This document shows, piece after piece, positions 10,902-22,900 of a DNA stretch of 64,000 bases. The DNA lies in contig KL647289.1 in assembly GCA_000727475.1 (NCBI GenBank), positions 6,934,629 to 6,998,628 on the forward strand. Direction: 5' to 3'. Numbering within the stretch: position 1 is the first letter of the stretch; each line of letters begins with the position of its first letter. A program made the position numbers and the translations under genes. This DNA is from Sarcocystis neurona. Its lineage: Eukaryota; Apicomplexa; Conoidasida; Eucoccidiorida; Sarcocystidae. The notes beneath the pieces are model-generated. The model ran no database searches. It was not told where the DNA came from and was given only the letters and a program-made list of their open reading frames with translations.

Positions 10902-11810
10902 ATGCTCGTTCTGGCAGCTTTCGTGCTATTTTGTGTCTCGTTCCACATGTCTGCTACATGTAGTAAGTTGGGCGCACAAACACTTCTCTCAAATCACATC
11001 CATAGTCCGATTCGAGCCTTTCAGTGGTTAGACGATACACGGGGAGGTGAAAAGTTGGCAGTCGGGGGCGGGACGCGCAAGGAAAATGAGAGAGTGTCCA
11101 TGATTTCTAGAAGTCATCCATGTCACTTAAGCGGCAACCACATGAAGGAGCTCAAGTACCCCAATGAGACAGGCCTTTGCTTCAAACTGCGCACGGGCGC
11201 CCATGAAAAAGTGAAGCTCTTGAAGGACCAGTATACAGCTCAGGGAGAGCGGGACCGTGCGTCCTTTGAAACGTACCGGCTGCCTGGCATCACCGTGGAG
11301 GACTATGCAGACGGCTCACAGTCACTGCGCGGCGCCTCCAGACAGTTGCTTTCTTCGCTCGGTATACCTCCCGTCAAGTCCAGTTGGGACAGGCCCACGT
11401 ACCCAACGGGACGGCCGCGCTACGGTTGGGGAGCCTACAGAAATCCGATTCCGCACAGTTACCCTACAGTGGAAGAGATACGAATGTTCCTTGGGAAACT
11501 ACAGGGGCTGCGTCCCTTGGTTCCGGCGCCGTGGCAGGATGTGATAACAATCTCTCCAGACCGAGCAACTACTGAAATAATTCGGGGCTCTATCCTGGCA
11601 CTATTTCTCATCAAATTCTACGATGCGTGGGTTCAAACCTTGAACAAAGAAGCATCTTTCCAGCTCAGGCTGAGCATGCCAGTGGAAGCGCTTCTAAACA
11701 ATGCACTGCGCGAACAGGAAGATCTTCTATTCCGTTTCTTCTGGTATTTTGCACGGTTGTATCCCCTTCAATCCCTTACAGTGGTGCTTCCAAGAGCGAC
11801 GTACAGTTGA
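10902..11810 (+). CDS. Hypothetical protein with N-terminal signal peptide
   Basis: Single open frame of 302 codons starting at an ATG. The first 20 or so residues are a classical signal sequence (MLVLAAFVLFCVSFH, then small residues), so it probably enters the secretory pathway. In coccidia that can mean the surface, a secretory organelle, the ER or the apicoplast. The middle (about residues 130-210) is rich in Pro, Tyr and Arg, with ordered-looking motifs such as YGWGAYRNPIPHSYP and VPAPWQD. A hydrophobic stretch (about residues 226-240, IIRGSILALFLIKFY) may be a membrane helix, and the C-terminus is amphipathic. I do not recognise the family. Length, signal peptide and non-repetitive composition argue for a real gene. 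A 3' intron cannot be excluded because GT-AG pairs exist near 11737-11780, though they would leave the same stop. Confidence 0.55.
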   Translation: MLVLAAFVLFCVSFHMSATCSKLGAQTLLSNHIHSPIRAFQWLDDTRGGEKLAVGGGTRKENERVSMISRSHPCHLSGNHMKELKYPNETGLCFKLRTGAHEKVKLLKDQYTAQGERDRASFETYRLPGITVEDYADGSQSLRGASRQLLSSLGIPPVKSSWDRPTYPTGRPRYGWGAYRNPIPHSYPTVEEIRMFLGKLQGLRPLVPAPWQDVITISPDRATTEIIRGSILALFLIKFYDAWVQTLNKEASFQLRLSMPVEALLNNALREQEDLLFRFFWYFARLYPLQSLTVVLPRATYS

Positions 11811-11931
11811 AGGTGTGGGTAACCTTCCTGGGCATGTGCACAGTGGAAAGAGTTTCCTTCCTGTTTGTAAAACGGACTGAGGCGTCTGCTGATCGGGGAC
11901 GCGCTTCCAGTGCATGTTCCCACCGTTTCAC

Positions 11932-12231
11932 GTGAGTGCAGCTGACAAGCAGGGTGTCGCCAGATGACTGGAAAAATTCCTGTAAGGCCAACTTCTCTCC
12001 CTTGGATATGTGCGTCCACATGTCCACATTAACTGCTTTTTGGAGAACAAAAGTTCTGCAACAACATTGCGCAATGACCATAATGTCATTGATTGTCAGT
12101 GATTACGACACCGCGACAAAAATGGGAAGATAGGTGTCCAACAGCACGAAACACGTTACCCCGATAGGAAGGGTTATCAAGGCCACGGGTGTCACCAACT
12201 GTCGTTTTTCTTCCTGCGGGTGCCTCGAGTT
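11932..12231 (-). CDS. Candidate exon pair of an unrecognised membrane protein
   Basis: One possible exon starts at 12231 after GTGCAG and encodes a charged run then a hydrophobic helix (PVALITLPIGVTCFVLL). A second starts at 12055 after a good acceptor (TTGTTGCAG), reads KAVNVDMWTHISKGEKLALQ and ends near 11932 before GTGAAA. Composition and polarity look coding and the strand is consistent. However, the donor of the first exon is poor, the flanking exons were not found, and no family is recognised. It would be transcribed toward the plus-strand gene ending at 11810. Confidence 0.25.
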
Positions 12232-15200
12232 CTGCACCTCGAGCGAAATGCCAGTGAGTACTGGCATATTCAAGCATCTTTTGCTGGGTAGATGGGGGGT
12301 CAAAATGTAGTGACGAGGGTCACACGAGTCTCAAATGTTCCCGAGACATCCGTTGCTAAAGAACGACTCTGCGAGAACGATTAAGCTTCGGAGTGACGTC
12401 GTGAGCAGTACGCTTGAACGGGCGACTTGTGCTCACTCCCAGGATTAGCACGTTCCCCCCTACAAGCTGGTAGGCAGCAGTCCGATGTCTCACACGGTGC
12501 ACTCTGAAGAACCCTCCCACCTGTGTGAGTGTACGCCCCAAGCACATCTTTATCCAGTCGTTCCTGCGCACGTGCACGTGCGGACACGCCTACCCGATGC
12601 GCAAAAGATGATGCGGCGCGCCATGCCAAACAGGATGCATCATAGGTGGCGGTAAGCCGGAGGCCATTATCCGTTAGAGTATACTTGGCGACTGGCTGAA
12701 GTCAAGAAAGTCTCATGGAATTTGCGTGCGACTCACTCTGTGACGTTTCAGATAGCCTTCCTAGAAGCAGGTGATTGCAGTAGCCTAGTGTCTGCGTGAA
12801 AACTGTGTCAAAAGGTACACAGCTATTAAGAAAAAACCTATACATCCTGTCTTCCCTCTTGTGTTCAGAGTAACACGGAAATCAAATTTCGAGATGGAGG
12901 TGCTGCTGCTGTAACTGTGGACATTCGACGAAGTCATAATCCACGGACGAGATCATGACCAGTAAAACGGATCCCACATGAAACTGCTTGTAAGTTTGTT
13001 CTTTCTGCGGCACCGAGGTAAAACTCTGCTGATGCAAACAAGCTGTTAAGTTGTAGCTCGGTGCGCGCAAGTGAATCAATATCACGCGTATATTCAGTTG
13101 TAGTGCGTTTTGCGGCAATTTCCGGAATATCGCAACAGGGTTCTGGAGTACCGAAGGAAGTGCCCTGTGCTAAGTGTTTTGGTCGTGTGTAGGTCACGCT
13201 TGCTCCATTCTGACAAGGGACGTTGTCTTTGATAAACCTGTCCGCCACCGTCGCTGTGCGGCGACGAAACAGGTCAAACACACACTGTAGCTTCATTACT
13301 TCAACCTTACAATTTGCCTGGTTGATTTTTCACTGCGCAATACCGGTAAAAGTTGCGGTTCCTTCGAAGTCGTCTCCGACTTCGCGTGTGCACCCATCAG
13401 TATTTCGTGGCTACCGCTACTAACCGGTGTACGGAAAAATATTCTCGGAAGCTCAGGACACAACGACAGCGGGATGAGGGATTGCCGATGTTTTGCTGGT
13501 AGCTGAAAGTGTGATCCCCACACGGTTGGAGGAGCGTTCATATGACCAATCTCTGTCGCATCCTCATCGAAGGGTTTCACAGACGACGTGCGATATGTCG
13601 AAGCACGACTAAGGCTGAGGAGAACAAGCAGACTTGCGTGAGCATAGCGGCAAGTCTAATAGGACTCCACTTCTGAACACGTTTGCAAGTGGATTCGTCT
13701 TTCGTAGCAGTCTACAAAGTGCTGCTCCCTCTACCCATACAGGTGTTGTTCCAGAGCGAATAAACATCTTCACTTCAGTTCTGTCCGCGCAAACAATACA
13801 CCGGCGTTCATTTCGCGCAGGGTTTGTTCCCGTACGGCTGGACACGAATTCAACGAGAGGACAAGGGCGCTTTGCACCAGCCCACCTTCACACAAGGTGG
13901 TACATGCTAGCTTATTCTTCGTATCACGATATGTAGAACGAGAGTGGCGAATAACTCTACGGTAAACCCCCTACTGATGTCAATGTTCCCTTGCGTATTG
14001 AATGGGCGTCGTCTCCATATCTGGCACCATTTTCTACATTTCGTTGCGCCCGGACACGTTTATGCAGGGCGCAGCGGATATAATTGGTGATGGGGACAGA
14101 GCTCAAAGCAGCAGAGAAACATTCAAGATGACTGAGCCAACAAGCTGCATGGTTTTTCTGAAACACTTGTCTTGCACTCGTAGGCGGATGCAACTGTAGA
14201 AGCCAGCACCCGAAGTGATTTTCTGTCACTCTTGGTGTCTGTGGTATTTACGGTGACCCCCAGTTGACTACTTTTCATACTTTATACTATGCTCATCTGC
14301 TGCAGTATGTCGCACCACAGGCAAACGGTGCTGCAAGCCCCTAGTCTTAAACCAGTCGCCCAGACACAGGTTGCTCGCATACCGGTGTACTGGTACTACG
14401 TACCTTCGTTTCGAAGCTATCTGGTGCGTGCCGAACTGAGTGAGAAAGCAGCGTGGAAGCTTGCCACGTGCCCGTTCACACAAGCTTCTCTTGGTGGTTC
14501 AGTGGGGCAGGCGTCTTATCTACTGGTGTTCATGCGGAACGAGCGTGTGAAGGCAGTCTCCTACATTACCGCTCTATTATGCAGTACCACTGTGCTGTGG
14601 GGATCTTTCATTGCTTGGTAGACGTCATCTCCTTGACCCGTTGAGCACGGTGCTCCACTGCGATACGTGTAGAACACTACCAGTGGAAGTTTTAGTACTA
14701 TCACTTCTACTGGGGATACGCCTACGGAAAAATTTGACTAGTATTATCTGTAGAGAGACGAGTGCGCGTACTGGTCCTGTTGCAGTCGGTACGATTACTA
14801 GTCGTCTTCGCTTCACTGCGACAAGGCAGGGCCTACGGAAGGCCCCGGTAAATCCATTATACTGGGTGATTGACCGGTCCAACTGGGTGACCTTTTGGCT
14901 GTACTTGTTGGGAGGACACATTGTGGACGGAACTCGACTGCTCTAAGGTACTTCTTTTACGGTGGTTTGTAACTAGACTCCTGAATAGCAGTGGTACTGA
15001 GATTTGAGGCCGCCTTTAAACAAGTGAAGCGTTACAGCGAACCGGTGGGACACGCAAGTGCAGGCTTATATTACTTGAACTCGGCATAGTTCCGCCGTAC
15101 GCAGGACAAGATTTCGCTCCAGACGGAGGGTTAACGGCATTTGATGGCAGGTGGTCATGACACGACAAGCGACTCCAGAAGAGCACAGACACCAGTAAGG

Positions 15201-15946
15201 GGCTCTGGCAACATACTAAGCGTTGTCCAACGGCGCCGTAACGACACTACTACCTCTCTCCGATGCAACACGCAGGTGGTCATGACACGACAAGCGACTC
15301 CAGAAGAGCACAGACACCAATAAGGGGCTCTGGCAACATACTAAGCGTTGTCCAACGGCGCCGTAACGACACTACTACCTCTCTCCGATGCAACACGCAA
15401 CCTTAAATCCTTCGCTGACTGTCCAACTTGATGAGAATTACGGCCTCGCGTCCAAAACCCTGTATAAGCAGCTGTATTCTCTTCAAGTGTCCTTTCGCGT
15501 GCGTGAAGTAGGGCACTTAGAATCGTCACAGAGGTGTAGTGTTATTATCTTGTAGTCGCGGACAGACGAACATGTGCTCGTGTGCCTTCTGCGCTGCTGC
15601 GGCTAATGCACTAGTACCACTGCTTTCAATAAATGCTTCTGTGCGTCTGCCGCTTCAATGGGGGAAGTACGACCGTCGCGCGAGTGAGGGAAGATTTACG
15701 CGCTTCCGCAGCCGGTGTACCAAAGCTGCAGGTGAACTTGCCGCCTCTTGTGCGGTGCTTCATCTATCGAAGTCTACTCTGCTTCTAATATTGGAGTCTA
15801 AATAAGTTGTGTCTCTGCTGAAAGCTCCAAAAGGAGAGGATAACGGAGACGGCTTCTGCTTGGATGTCTCCCCTAAGTACGCGTCTTGCACTTCACGCAC
15901 TACTGCCAGGGCAGTACAAGTGTGAACCACCTGGTTGGGTGTTATC
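12232..15946. other. No supported gene; contains a tandem duplication
   Basis: Several 60-120-codon frames occur on both strands (for example minus-strand frames at 12934-13580 and plus-strand frames at 14289-14946, some with hydrophobic stretches). None could be joined into a coherent gene or matched to a family. The 3' untranslated region of the giant cyclase gene should lie just below 15947. Confidence 0.4.
15147..15396. repeat. Near-perfect 125-bp tandem duplication
   Basis: Two adjacent copies (15147-15271 and 15272-15396) differ at one position that I can see (CACCAGTAAGG versus CACCAATAAGG). The near-identity implies a recent duplication or concerted evolution. It is about 550 bp beyond the stop codon of the cyclase gene. 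Confidence 0.92.
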
Positions 15947-16914
15947 TCAGGAGTTTTTGACTTCTGAAGGGTTGTTGATCAGGAACAAGGGTACTGTTTT
16001 CTCCATAATGTCTATAGTTTTGTGGAAGCGAAACACAGGCCTCCTGCAAGCAGGGAGAAAAGTAGTCGCAGCGCAACGAACTTATCAGGCGCTTCTCTTG
16101 AAAGGATGCTCGCGCGATCACGCCGCTGTCACAGAAGTACACAGTGTATTGCCGTGACGCCACAGAAGTGTAAGCTGCCTGTCATCGGTGTGTCTCGAAT
16201 GCGTAGTAGACAGTACTATTCGGACACCCTGACAAGGGGAGCTTACCCTTCTTCTGATTGCATGGTTCCCCTGCTTTCATGTATATAGGAGCTCGTCAAG
16301 TGAATTTTGTAATCCTCGCTGCAACATATTTCCCCTGCCACGCCGTTGCTCTCCACCTTATTTCCGATCAGCACATCAAGTCCCCATAAGTCGTACCGCA
16401 GTCTTCTACTCCCAATCACACCTCCCACACACGATCCGTTGTGTAGCCCAATGCGCATGTCGAGGGAAGGGATCCCAAGTTTGCGTCTAACTCTAAGCAC
16501 GTTTTCAACCATTTGTCTCGCCATCTTGAGGACCTTTTCCGCTCCTTCGTAGCCCAGAGAGGTATCTCGAATTTCGTCCTCAACGAGTGGTTCTGATATA
16601 ACTACATAGGCGTCGCCGATCGTGCACAACTTGTACAAACCCAGGCTAGCAGTGTCACAGTCGAAGGTGGAGAAAAGTGTCTGAAGCAACACTAACACTT
16701 CGCGAGCGTCGACGTTGCGTGCCCACGCTGTAAAGCCGCATATGTCTGCAAAGAGGAAAGAGACACATTGGTGGTTGTACGCAAGTTTCAGGCTGTTGTG
16801 GCGAAATTCCTCCAGAACTTGGCGCGGCAGCATGTCGGCCAGCAGCATCCGGCTTCGCCTCTCGAGAGCATTCGCCTGCTCGTTCATAACGAAAGTCTGC
16901 CTGTCAACAAACTC
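15947..16914 (-). CDS. Guanylate cyclase: C2 catalytic domain and C-terminus (last two exons)
   Basis: Exon 16914-16247 begins in the pre-catalytic helix ([13 protein letters not shown]), with the LADMLP motif of class III cyclases. It continues through LFADICGF and TIGDAYVV, which hold both metal-binding aspartates, then [15 protein letters not shown] and [25 protein letters not shown] donor at 16246 joins in phase 2 to an exon at 16043 after TCCCTGCTTGCAG, which supplies the closing strand ([19 protein letters not shown]) and the stop. Without this last exon the domain would lack its C-terminal strands, which is strong support for the splice. C2 has intact metal ligands, but the usual transition-state asparagine and arginine of NxxxR are Leu and Lys here. 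It should therefore need C1 to form a working site. Confidence 0.9.
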
Positions 16915-19900
16915 CTTGAAGTCAGTCAACAACGTAATAGAAGAGCGCATTCGATGGGTGCACAGTGTCAGCACAGCGCGGGTAGGCTGCTGAGAATAAG
17001 GCCCGATTTCTGTGTAACAAGGACATCTGCGTAAACGTTGTGGTTTCTTCAGGGCGGTCACACTTCTTCGGGTAGAGTGGAGGCATCTTACCTTAAAGTA
17101 GCCACTCAGAGTGTTAACAGCTACGAAGGTCGGGATTGTTAGCAATGCCTCTTCTCTACACCTGTACAAGACGCGGACCGCAAAAGCTGCATCGGACAAG
17201 GAAACGGCGTTACAGGCATTCTGCAAAAGGGCAGCATGCACTCTTGATCCATCTGCAATCGAAGGAAAAACCGCAACATCTTCAGAAAAAGACAACACCC
17301 AGGACGACCACAACATTTTAGCATACTCTATAGGGTCTACTGCCCCGAAACAGGCGGCTTATCGGTGTAACTGCCATTTCTTCCTCTGTAGTGCACTGGG
17401 CACTTCCCCTCCATGAACCGTATCACGGTGAGCATGAACTATGCTCTTTTAACTTGCCTGGTTGGGCTCACGATGATTACCAGAAGGGCGATAGTGAAGA
17501 GCAGAAGCACCATATTGACACAAGCAAGTCTGTGGAAAAGGAATCCGCTGTTGTGGTGAAGCACGGTTATGAAGAAAAAGAGCTCTGTTGTGTCCACGTA
17601 AAGCCACTCTGGCCTCCCTGCCGAGTCTCTGAACGAAGAACATATGACAAGTCAGAGACGTACAAATAGGATATTCTGTCCTGCTGTAGTAATTTGCGTA
17701 CCACCGTGCAACCTGCACGCCTCATGGATAGGGGGAGCCTCTCTCTGAGTCCAACGTTGTTACCCACGCTAGTCTGCGCATCCAATCACTGCGCAATAAA
17801 TACGTGAAGGTGCTTTTAATTCATTCTCACATCAAATTCCAGGCACCGGACAACCCAAACGTCAAGGCGGAGACGAGAAACAACGCGTTCAGTAGGTACA
17901 CTAGTCGCCGAATCCTGTACGCAGACTACGCCCACCAGCAGACGCACAAAGAAAAAAGAGAACTGCACGGGGAAGAGGGCAGTCAAACAAACAAATTTGC
18001 GCCTCCACTCCTGTACAAGGTGTCACTCACCAGATTACGCGGCTTTACCCGGAACTGTACAAATAGCCATATAAGAAATCCTGACCACGCGACGAGGCAG
18101 CGAACTGTCCACGTTACTGCTCTGTCCGTGTTGATCACTGTGTTGTTGGTTGCGGAGATGCGATCAGTCGCCAGAAAGATAAGCGTTTGTTCAATAAATG
18201 CAGCCTACAAGGGAAAGGAGTTGTAATTGACAACAACCGTAACGTCTCCCCGTGAACGATATACTGGCTTCACCACCGTGCACTCAGTATAGGTACAGGA
18301 GCCCTGACATAGGGACCGAAGAGAGTAGACGCAAGGATTTTGAAGTGTGATGCCTGGGGAAGAAAACTCGGTCACGGCGTGCAGTCTACTTTAGGACGCA
18401 TATCTGTTTAAAGGAAAGAAAGCGGCGTCTGAATGCCTGCCTTTACTGTCGCACGGTGTTTTTAGCTGCCGCAAGACAGTGGGATATTGTCAGATCGAAT
18501 GATGTCGCCTACCAGAAATATAACCAGCGCATGTTTGACAGTAGTGACGTTTGTCTTGCTTGTGTAATGGTATCGCTGATACGCCTCTTCGAGGCGCTCA
18601 TCATGGAAGACCAGGGAAAGCCAGTGCACCGTCATCTTTGCGGCAAGATTCTTGAGTGACGGCTCGTCATTTCTTCTGTCGAGTCCGGAACCTGCCATTC
18701 TTTGCCACCGAGTTTTCAAGGGTTCCCTCCTTTTATCGAAACATTCGCTTTCTACTGTGTCTCTCCGGTGCGTGCACATAGTCTGCAAATATGGCACAAC
18801 AGATGTCGACGTGTCTCGCCGGTCCAGTGGTCGAAAGTGAATATAACTTTGCGATCGGGGAGAGATCTTCCTTGGCGTGCCCTCGATGCGTCTGTGCCCG
18901 TGAGCTTCCTGGCTGGGTACCTCCCGGTGATGCCGCTTTTTACGCCGCGTAGTAACTCCTTTGGTTCTCTGATGCTGCAGGTTTCTGCTGCTGTCCACCA
19001 TTGGTTGGGTACCTGCAGTTACACCCCGTTTACGGTCATGGGCCCCCCATCGATGCGGGCTTACACGGAAGCGACTCAGTCCTCTGGGGTAGCGCGTTGT
19101 AGTGTTGCACTCACACGCACGCAGAGGCTGCGTTCTAATCGGATGCTTCTTATGCTTCACAGAAGCTTTCAAGTGTCCACCCTCTCGAGTGAATCCAGAC
19201 ATGCTCGAGGAGGCGAAACTGGACCGCTGAACCTGTCCCCCGCAACTTCTACGCTGCAAGTGGGGAACGTTTAGGCCACCCGTACGCGTCCGCACGATTA
19301 TACGGCAGCTTTTAAGATCGACGTACGGATTAGCTTGTCGAATCGTTCTAGGCTTAAGGAACAATTTCGTTCGTTGATATGTTTCGCAGATCAGGTTGTA
19401 CCTAGTTGCTTCCGAAGAAAACCTAGCTAGTGGTAAAGGATTCCTTGGATTTCTAAACGGCCCAACGGTTTGTCCCCTGTGTTCGTAGCGTCGTTGACGT
19501 GTAGGCGCACGGCGGGGTAGTGGGAAGGATTGACGTCTCGTTCCAGTTGTCCCTCGCGTTGAAATGTGCGAGACGTGGACTGCAGCGCTTTGCAGAACGA
19601 CTCTCTTTGTGGCCACGTCCGTCAGGGGATGCCTGACGCTTGCGAATTCCGTTGAACGGCTTTGTGTTGAGCAGCTCAGTGCTCGTCCCCGAGACTGCAC
19701 CCGTGTATGACGTCGGCCGAAGACGGTAAGCGTCTTCCTCAGGGCATTTGAGGGTTGCGAGCGTAACTGGCCTGCGTGCTCTGGGGGTACCAACTGAGCA
19801 GCATGTTGGTCCTTCTCTTCCATCGGTTGCCAACGAAACTGGTTACTTCTCGTTACCTCCTTACCCCTCTGCTGTTCAAGCTCTCGGGGGGACTGCTTAT

Positions 19901-22900
19901 GACCTGGATGTTCCTGCGGCCCCAGCGGTGCTGGGTGAATTGCTTCCCAATCTCTGCATTCGGCAAACTCACGAACGACACAATTTTGGCCAGTATTTGC
20001 TGAGGCCATTACTTGAAGCGGGTCTGGGAGACTACCGACGGAATGCAAGCGTACTGCGCCACTCAATTTCGACAGCTGGCGATCGTGGAGTGTCTGCGCC
20101 ATCGTGTACCACGTCTCCTCGTGTGCACGGGTCACCACTGGACGCGTGCGGTTTGCTGACCTTGTGCTGCATGTCACGCACTCTGCACAATCAGGGGCTC
20201 CGGATGGGCTTTGTCGCGGCGACGAACAACGTCTCTTTAGCCTTTTCTCCGTCATGATCAAATTGGCTGTCCCCCGTGAATGTGTTTGGAGATTTCGTAT
20301 GCTCGCAGTCGTACAATCACGTGCGGAGCTCCACGTGGCATTGTAGGTGTCGAGTGAAAGACTGGAAGGGCCACGGGAGTTTTCTCTTGCGTTTACTAGG
20401 CGACAGATATTCCATGCATCTCTCAGCCCCTGTCCCGTGCTGACACACCGCATGCTTCTTAAGGACTGCACAGTCAGGAGGTAACCATAGCATTACGCAA
20501 GAATCGTAGGAAATACATGTTTATAACTGACCACTACAGCGAGGAGAGCATCACTATGGCGGAGGGCAATAATTATTCACAAGCGGTCAAAGTGCTTGCC
20601 TGTAAGCTGTTCTACCCTACCGTTCTGCACAGGCGTCGACTGTCAAGAAGACAATCTTGCTTAGCTTCCTTGTTGAGAAGCTGTTTCGCCGAATTGAATA
20701 TCTGCATCTGGCCGTGGGGAGCTCTTCGCTGTGATTCCCTCTCCTGGCGCCAATCGCAGCACTGGCATTCTTTATGTCTGGAACCGTCCGCTTGTCCTGA
20801 AGGCGTGTTTCTCGAAGGTACGTGAGAGAGAGGCAAGGCGCTAGAACATAGAACACGCTCTAGTAAATAAGTCTTCATTAAGCCCTTCCCCTTCAAGTCG
20901 ACGGTTCGCTGCTGCCACTTTAGGCTGTCGTCTTCCTCGAGAAATGCATAGGTAGACGGGCTCACGTGAATACCCCCTGCGGGTCCTGCGAATTAACGGG
21001 GCGGGTTAAAGAGGAAAAAAAAGCGTGTAGACCCGCTTAAGCGTTCAAACCGCGACGAGGGGCCAATGGATCAACCTACACTAGCGTTGTGCGTCGAAAC
21101 ACAACGCTAGCGACTCAAGTGTTGTCGAGGTGCTTGGCCGCGTTCAACGAGCGTAGAGCAGGACGTGTTCACAGAACTTCGCCAGTGGCTGAAGCAACCT
21201 CGGAGGTGAAATGGATCCGTTTTCTCCACAAGTGGTACCGTGCGTTCGTGTTGTCTCCCACTGCATTTGAACTCTCAATAATAGCGCGATTGCGAATGGC
21301 TCACCCAAGCTCTTCATACGCGACGCCGTATTCACTGTGTCTCCGAAGAGAGCATACTGAGGCTTTCTAATGCCTACGACACCGCTGCATAGAAAACAGA
21401 GAGTGGTTGCAATTTTTTGTTCCTTCGACCTTGTCTCCTCTTAGATTCTTTAATTGAAGGCAGGAAGATGGCTCAACACATTCGGCGCACACGGTTGTTT
21501 TGAAGTTACGTCGAAATGTTTTCACGTCCAGAAAGAAGAGGCGGCATCTCTGTCTTCCGTCAGTTCGTGGCCACGTACCTTATCACGATGCCACTATGTA
21601 AACCAATCTGCAGGCGAAGTTGCCCTCCCGGGGACTCATTGGTGTTGGCTGTTGCCTCCGTACTTGTCATAGGAACGCACAAAGCCTCCCGTTTGATGTG
21701 CTGAGGTGCAAGCGCTTTGCTCGCGAGGGGCCTTTGGAGTGGACGTGCCGTAACCGTGTTGCCCTGGTTTGTCATGTTCCGTCGGGAACCACATTTAGGG
21801 TTCTTCGGTGCTGTGCATGGGGCGCTTTTGCAGCGACCGACGAAGTTTCTTTCCCTCAACGGCTTGTTTCCAGATGGACCATCTGCTGAAAGAGAATCGG
21901 CACGGGTCCGTTCAACATCATACAAAAGAAGAAGAGCAGAAGTTGGAATTCAGCGCACTCACCAGCATCCGCGGCCTCCCCAGGAGGTCTTCCCCGCGTC
22001 GTGCAACAAAGCAAACATTCCGTTGCATACCATTTCGGCATTCAGCCGTTGGCTTGCTGTCCCGCGGACGGCGCAAGGCCCTTTCCAAATTGTACGTACG
22101 TTTCCGTCGTGACACAAGGGCAGTGTGTCCCGTGCCCTTGATACATCCCCGCAGCTCCTCCGTAATATTTCTGCGCCCAAGTTCCGGCGTTATAGACTGG
22201 CTCACATGCAGCATTGCAAGAGCCATTCTGTCGAGAACGGCAAAAGACAAAGGACGTGCAATTACGAGACAACTTTGAGTTGGAACGAGTTGTTTGCTGG
22301 CATGGATGTGTACGTTGTGTGCCTGTACGCTGTTTTGCATTTCATTGAACTAATGTTAAAAAAACCACGTCCCCAAACGAATCTACAAAGTGAGACAGCT
22401 GGTCTCACTCAAGTGCGTTGAAGGCGCAGTCTCGAGCATAGACGAATTCGGGCAATGTGATAGTGGCGGCGTCCGGATGACGCTGCCACGCCACAGTATC
22501 GGAGAAGTCGGCGTGTTGGTTTTTAGACAAGGATCCTTGAATGTGACATTTTTTTTCGCTGCTGTAGCCTTCCATTAAGTATTTCTCTTCGTGTTCGTGG
22601 GCGTCGGCTTCCTGCCTTATGCATGACGGAATAGTGCCAGGTACGCCGCCATCTGTCGCAGTAAGTGTTCTCTTATCATTCAGACCTCCTTGATCGCTGA
22701 TTAATTCGCTCCTGTTCAGCCCCACATTTTCCACGGGCCATCCCTTCCCGCTTACGGTCTTCCCCTGTGAGACACCTGCAGCCATGGCTGCCTTTGAGAA
22801 GAGGTTACCTTGATATGCCTCTGCCGCCGCTTCTTTTGTGTACCTCGAACTTCTTGAATTTTCGCTAGTGCATGCAGACGCTGCGTCCTCTGTTTTACCC

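Noticed and set aside
14289..14946. Plus-strand frames with hydrophobic ends
   Set aside because: Joining them requires a splice that introduces a stop, and no family resemblance was seen.
18462..20471. Considered as a separate 669-codon gene
   Set aside because: No start codon at its 5' end. It has a good acceptor and donor, and its last 40 codons begin the second membrane set of the cyclase, so it is an internal exon.
22390..22408. GTGAGAC...GTCTCAC inverted repeat
   Set aside because: Seven-base arms are expected by chance in a window this size.
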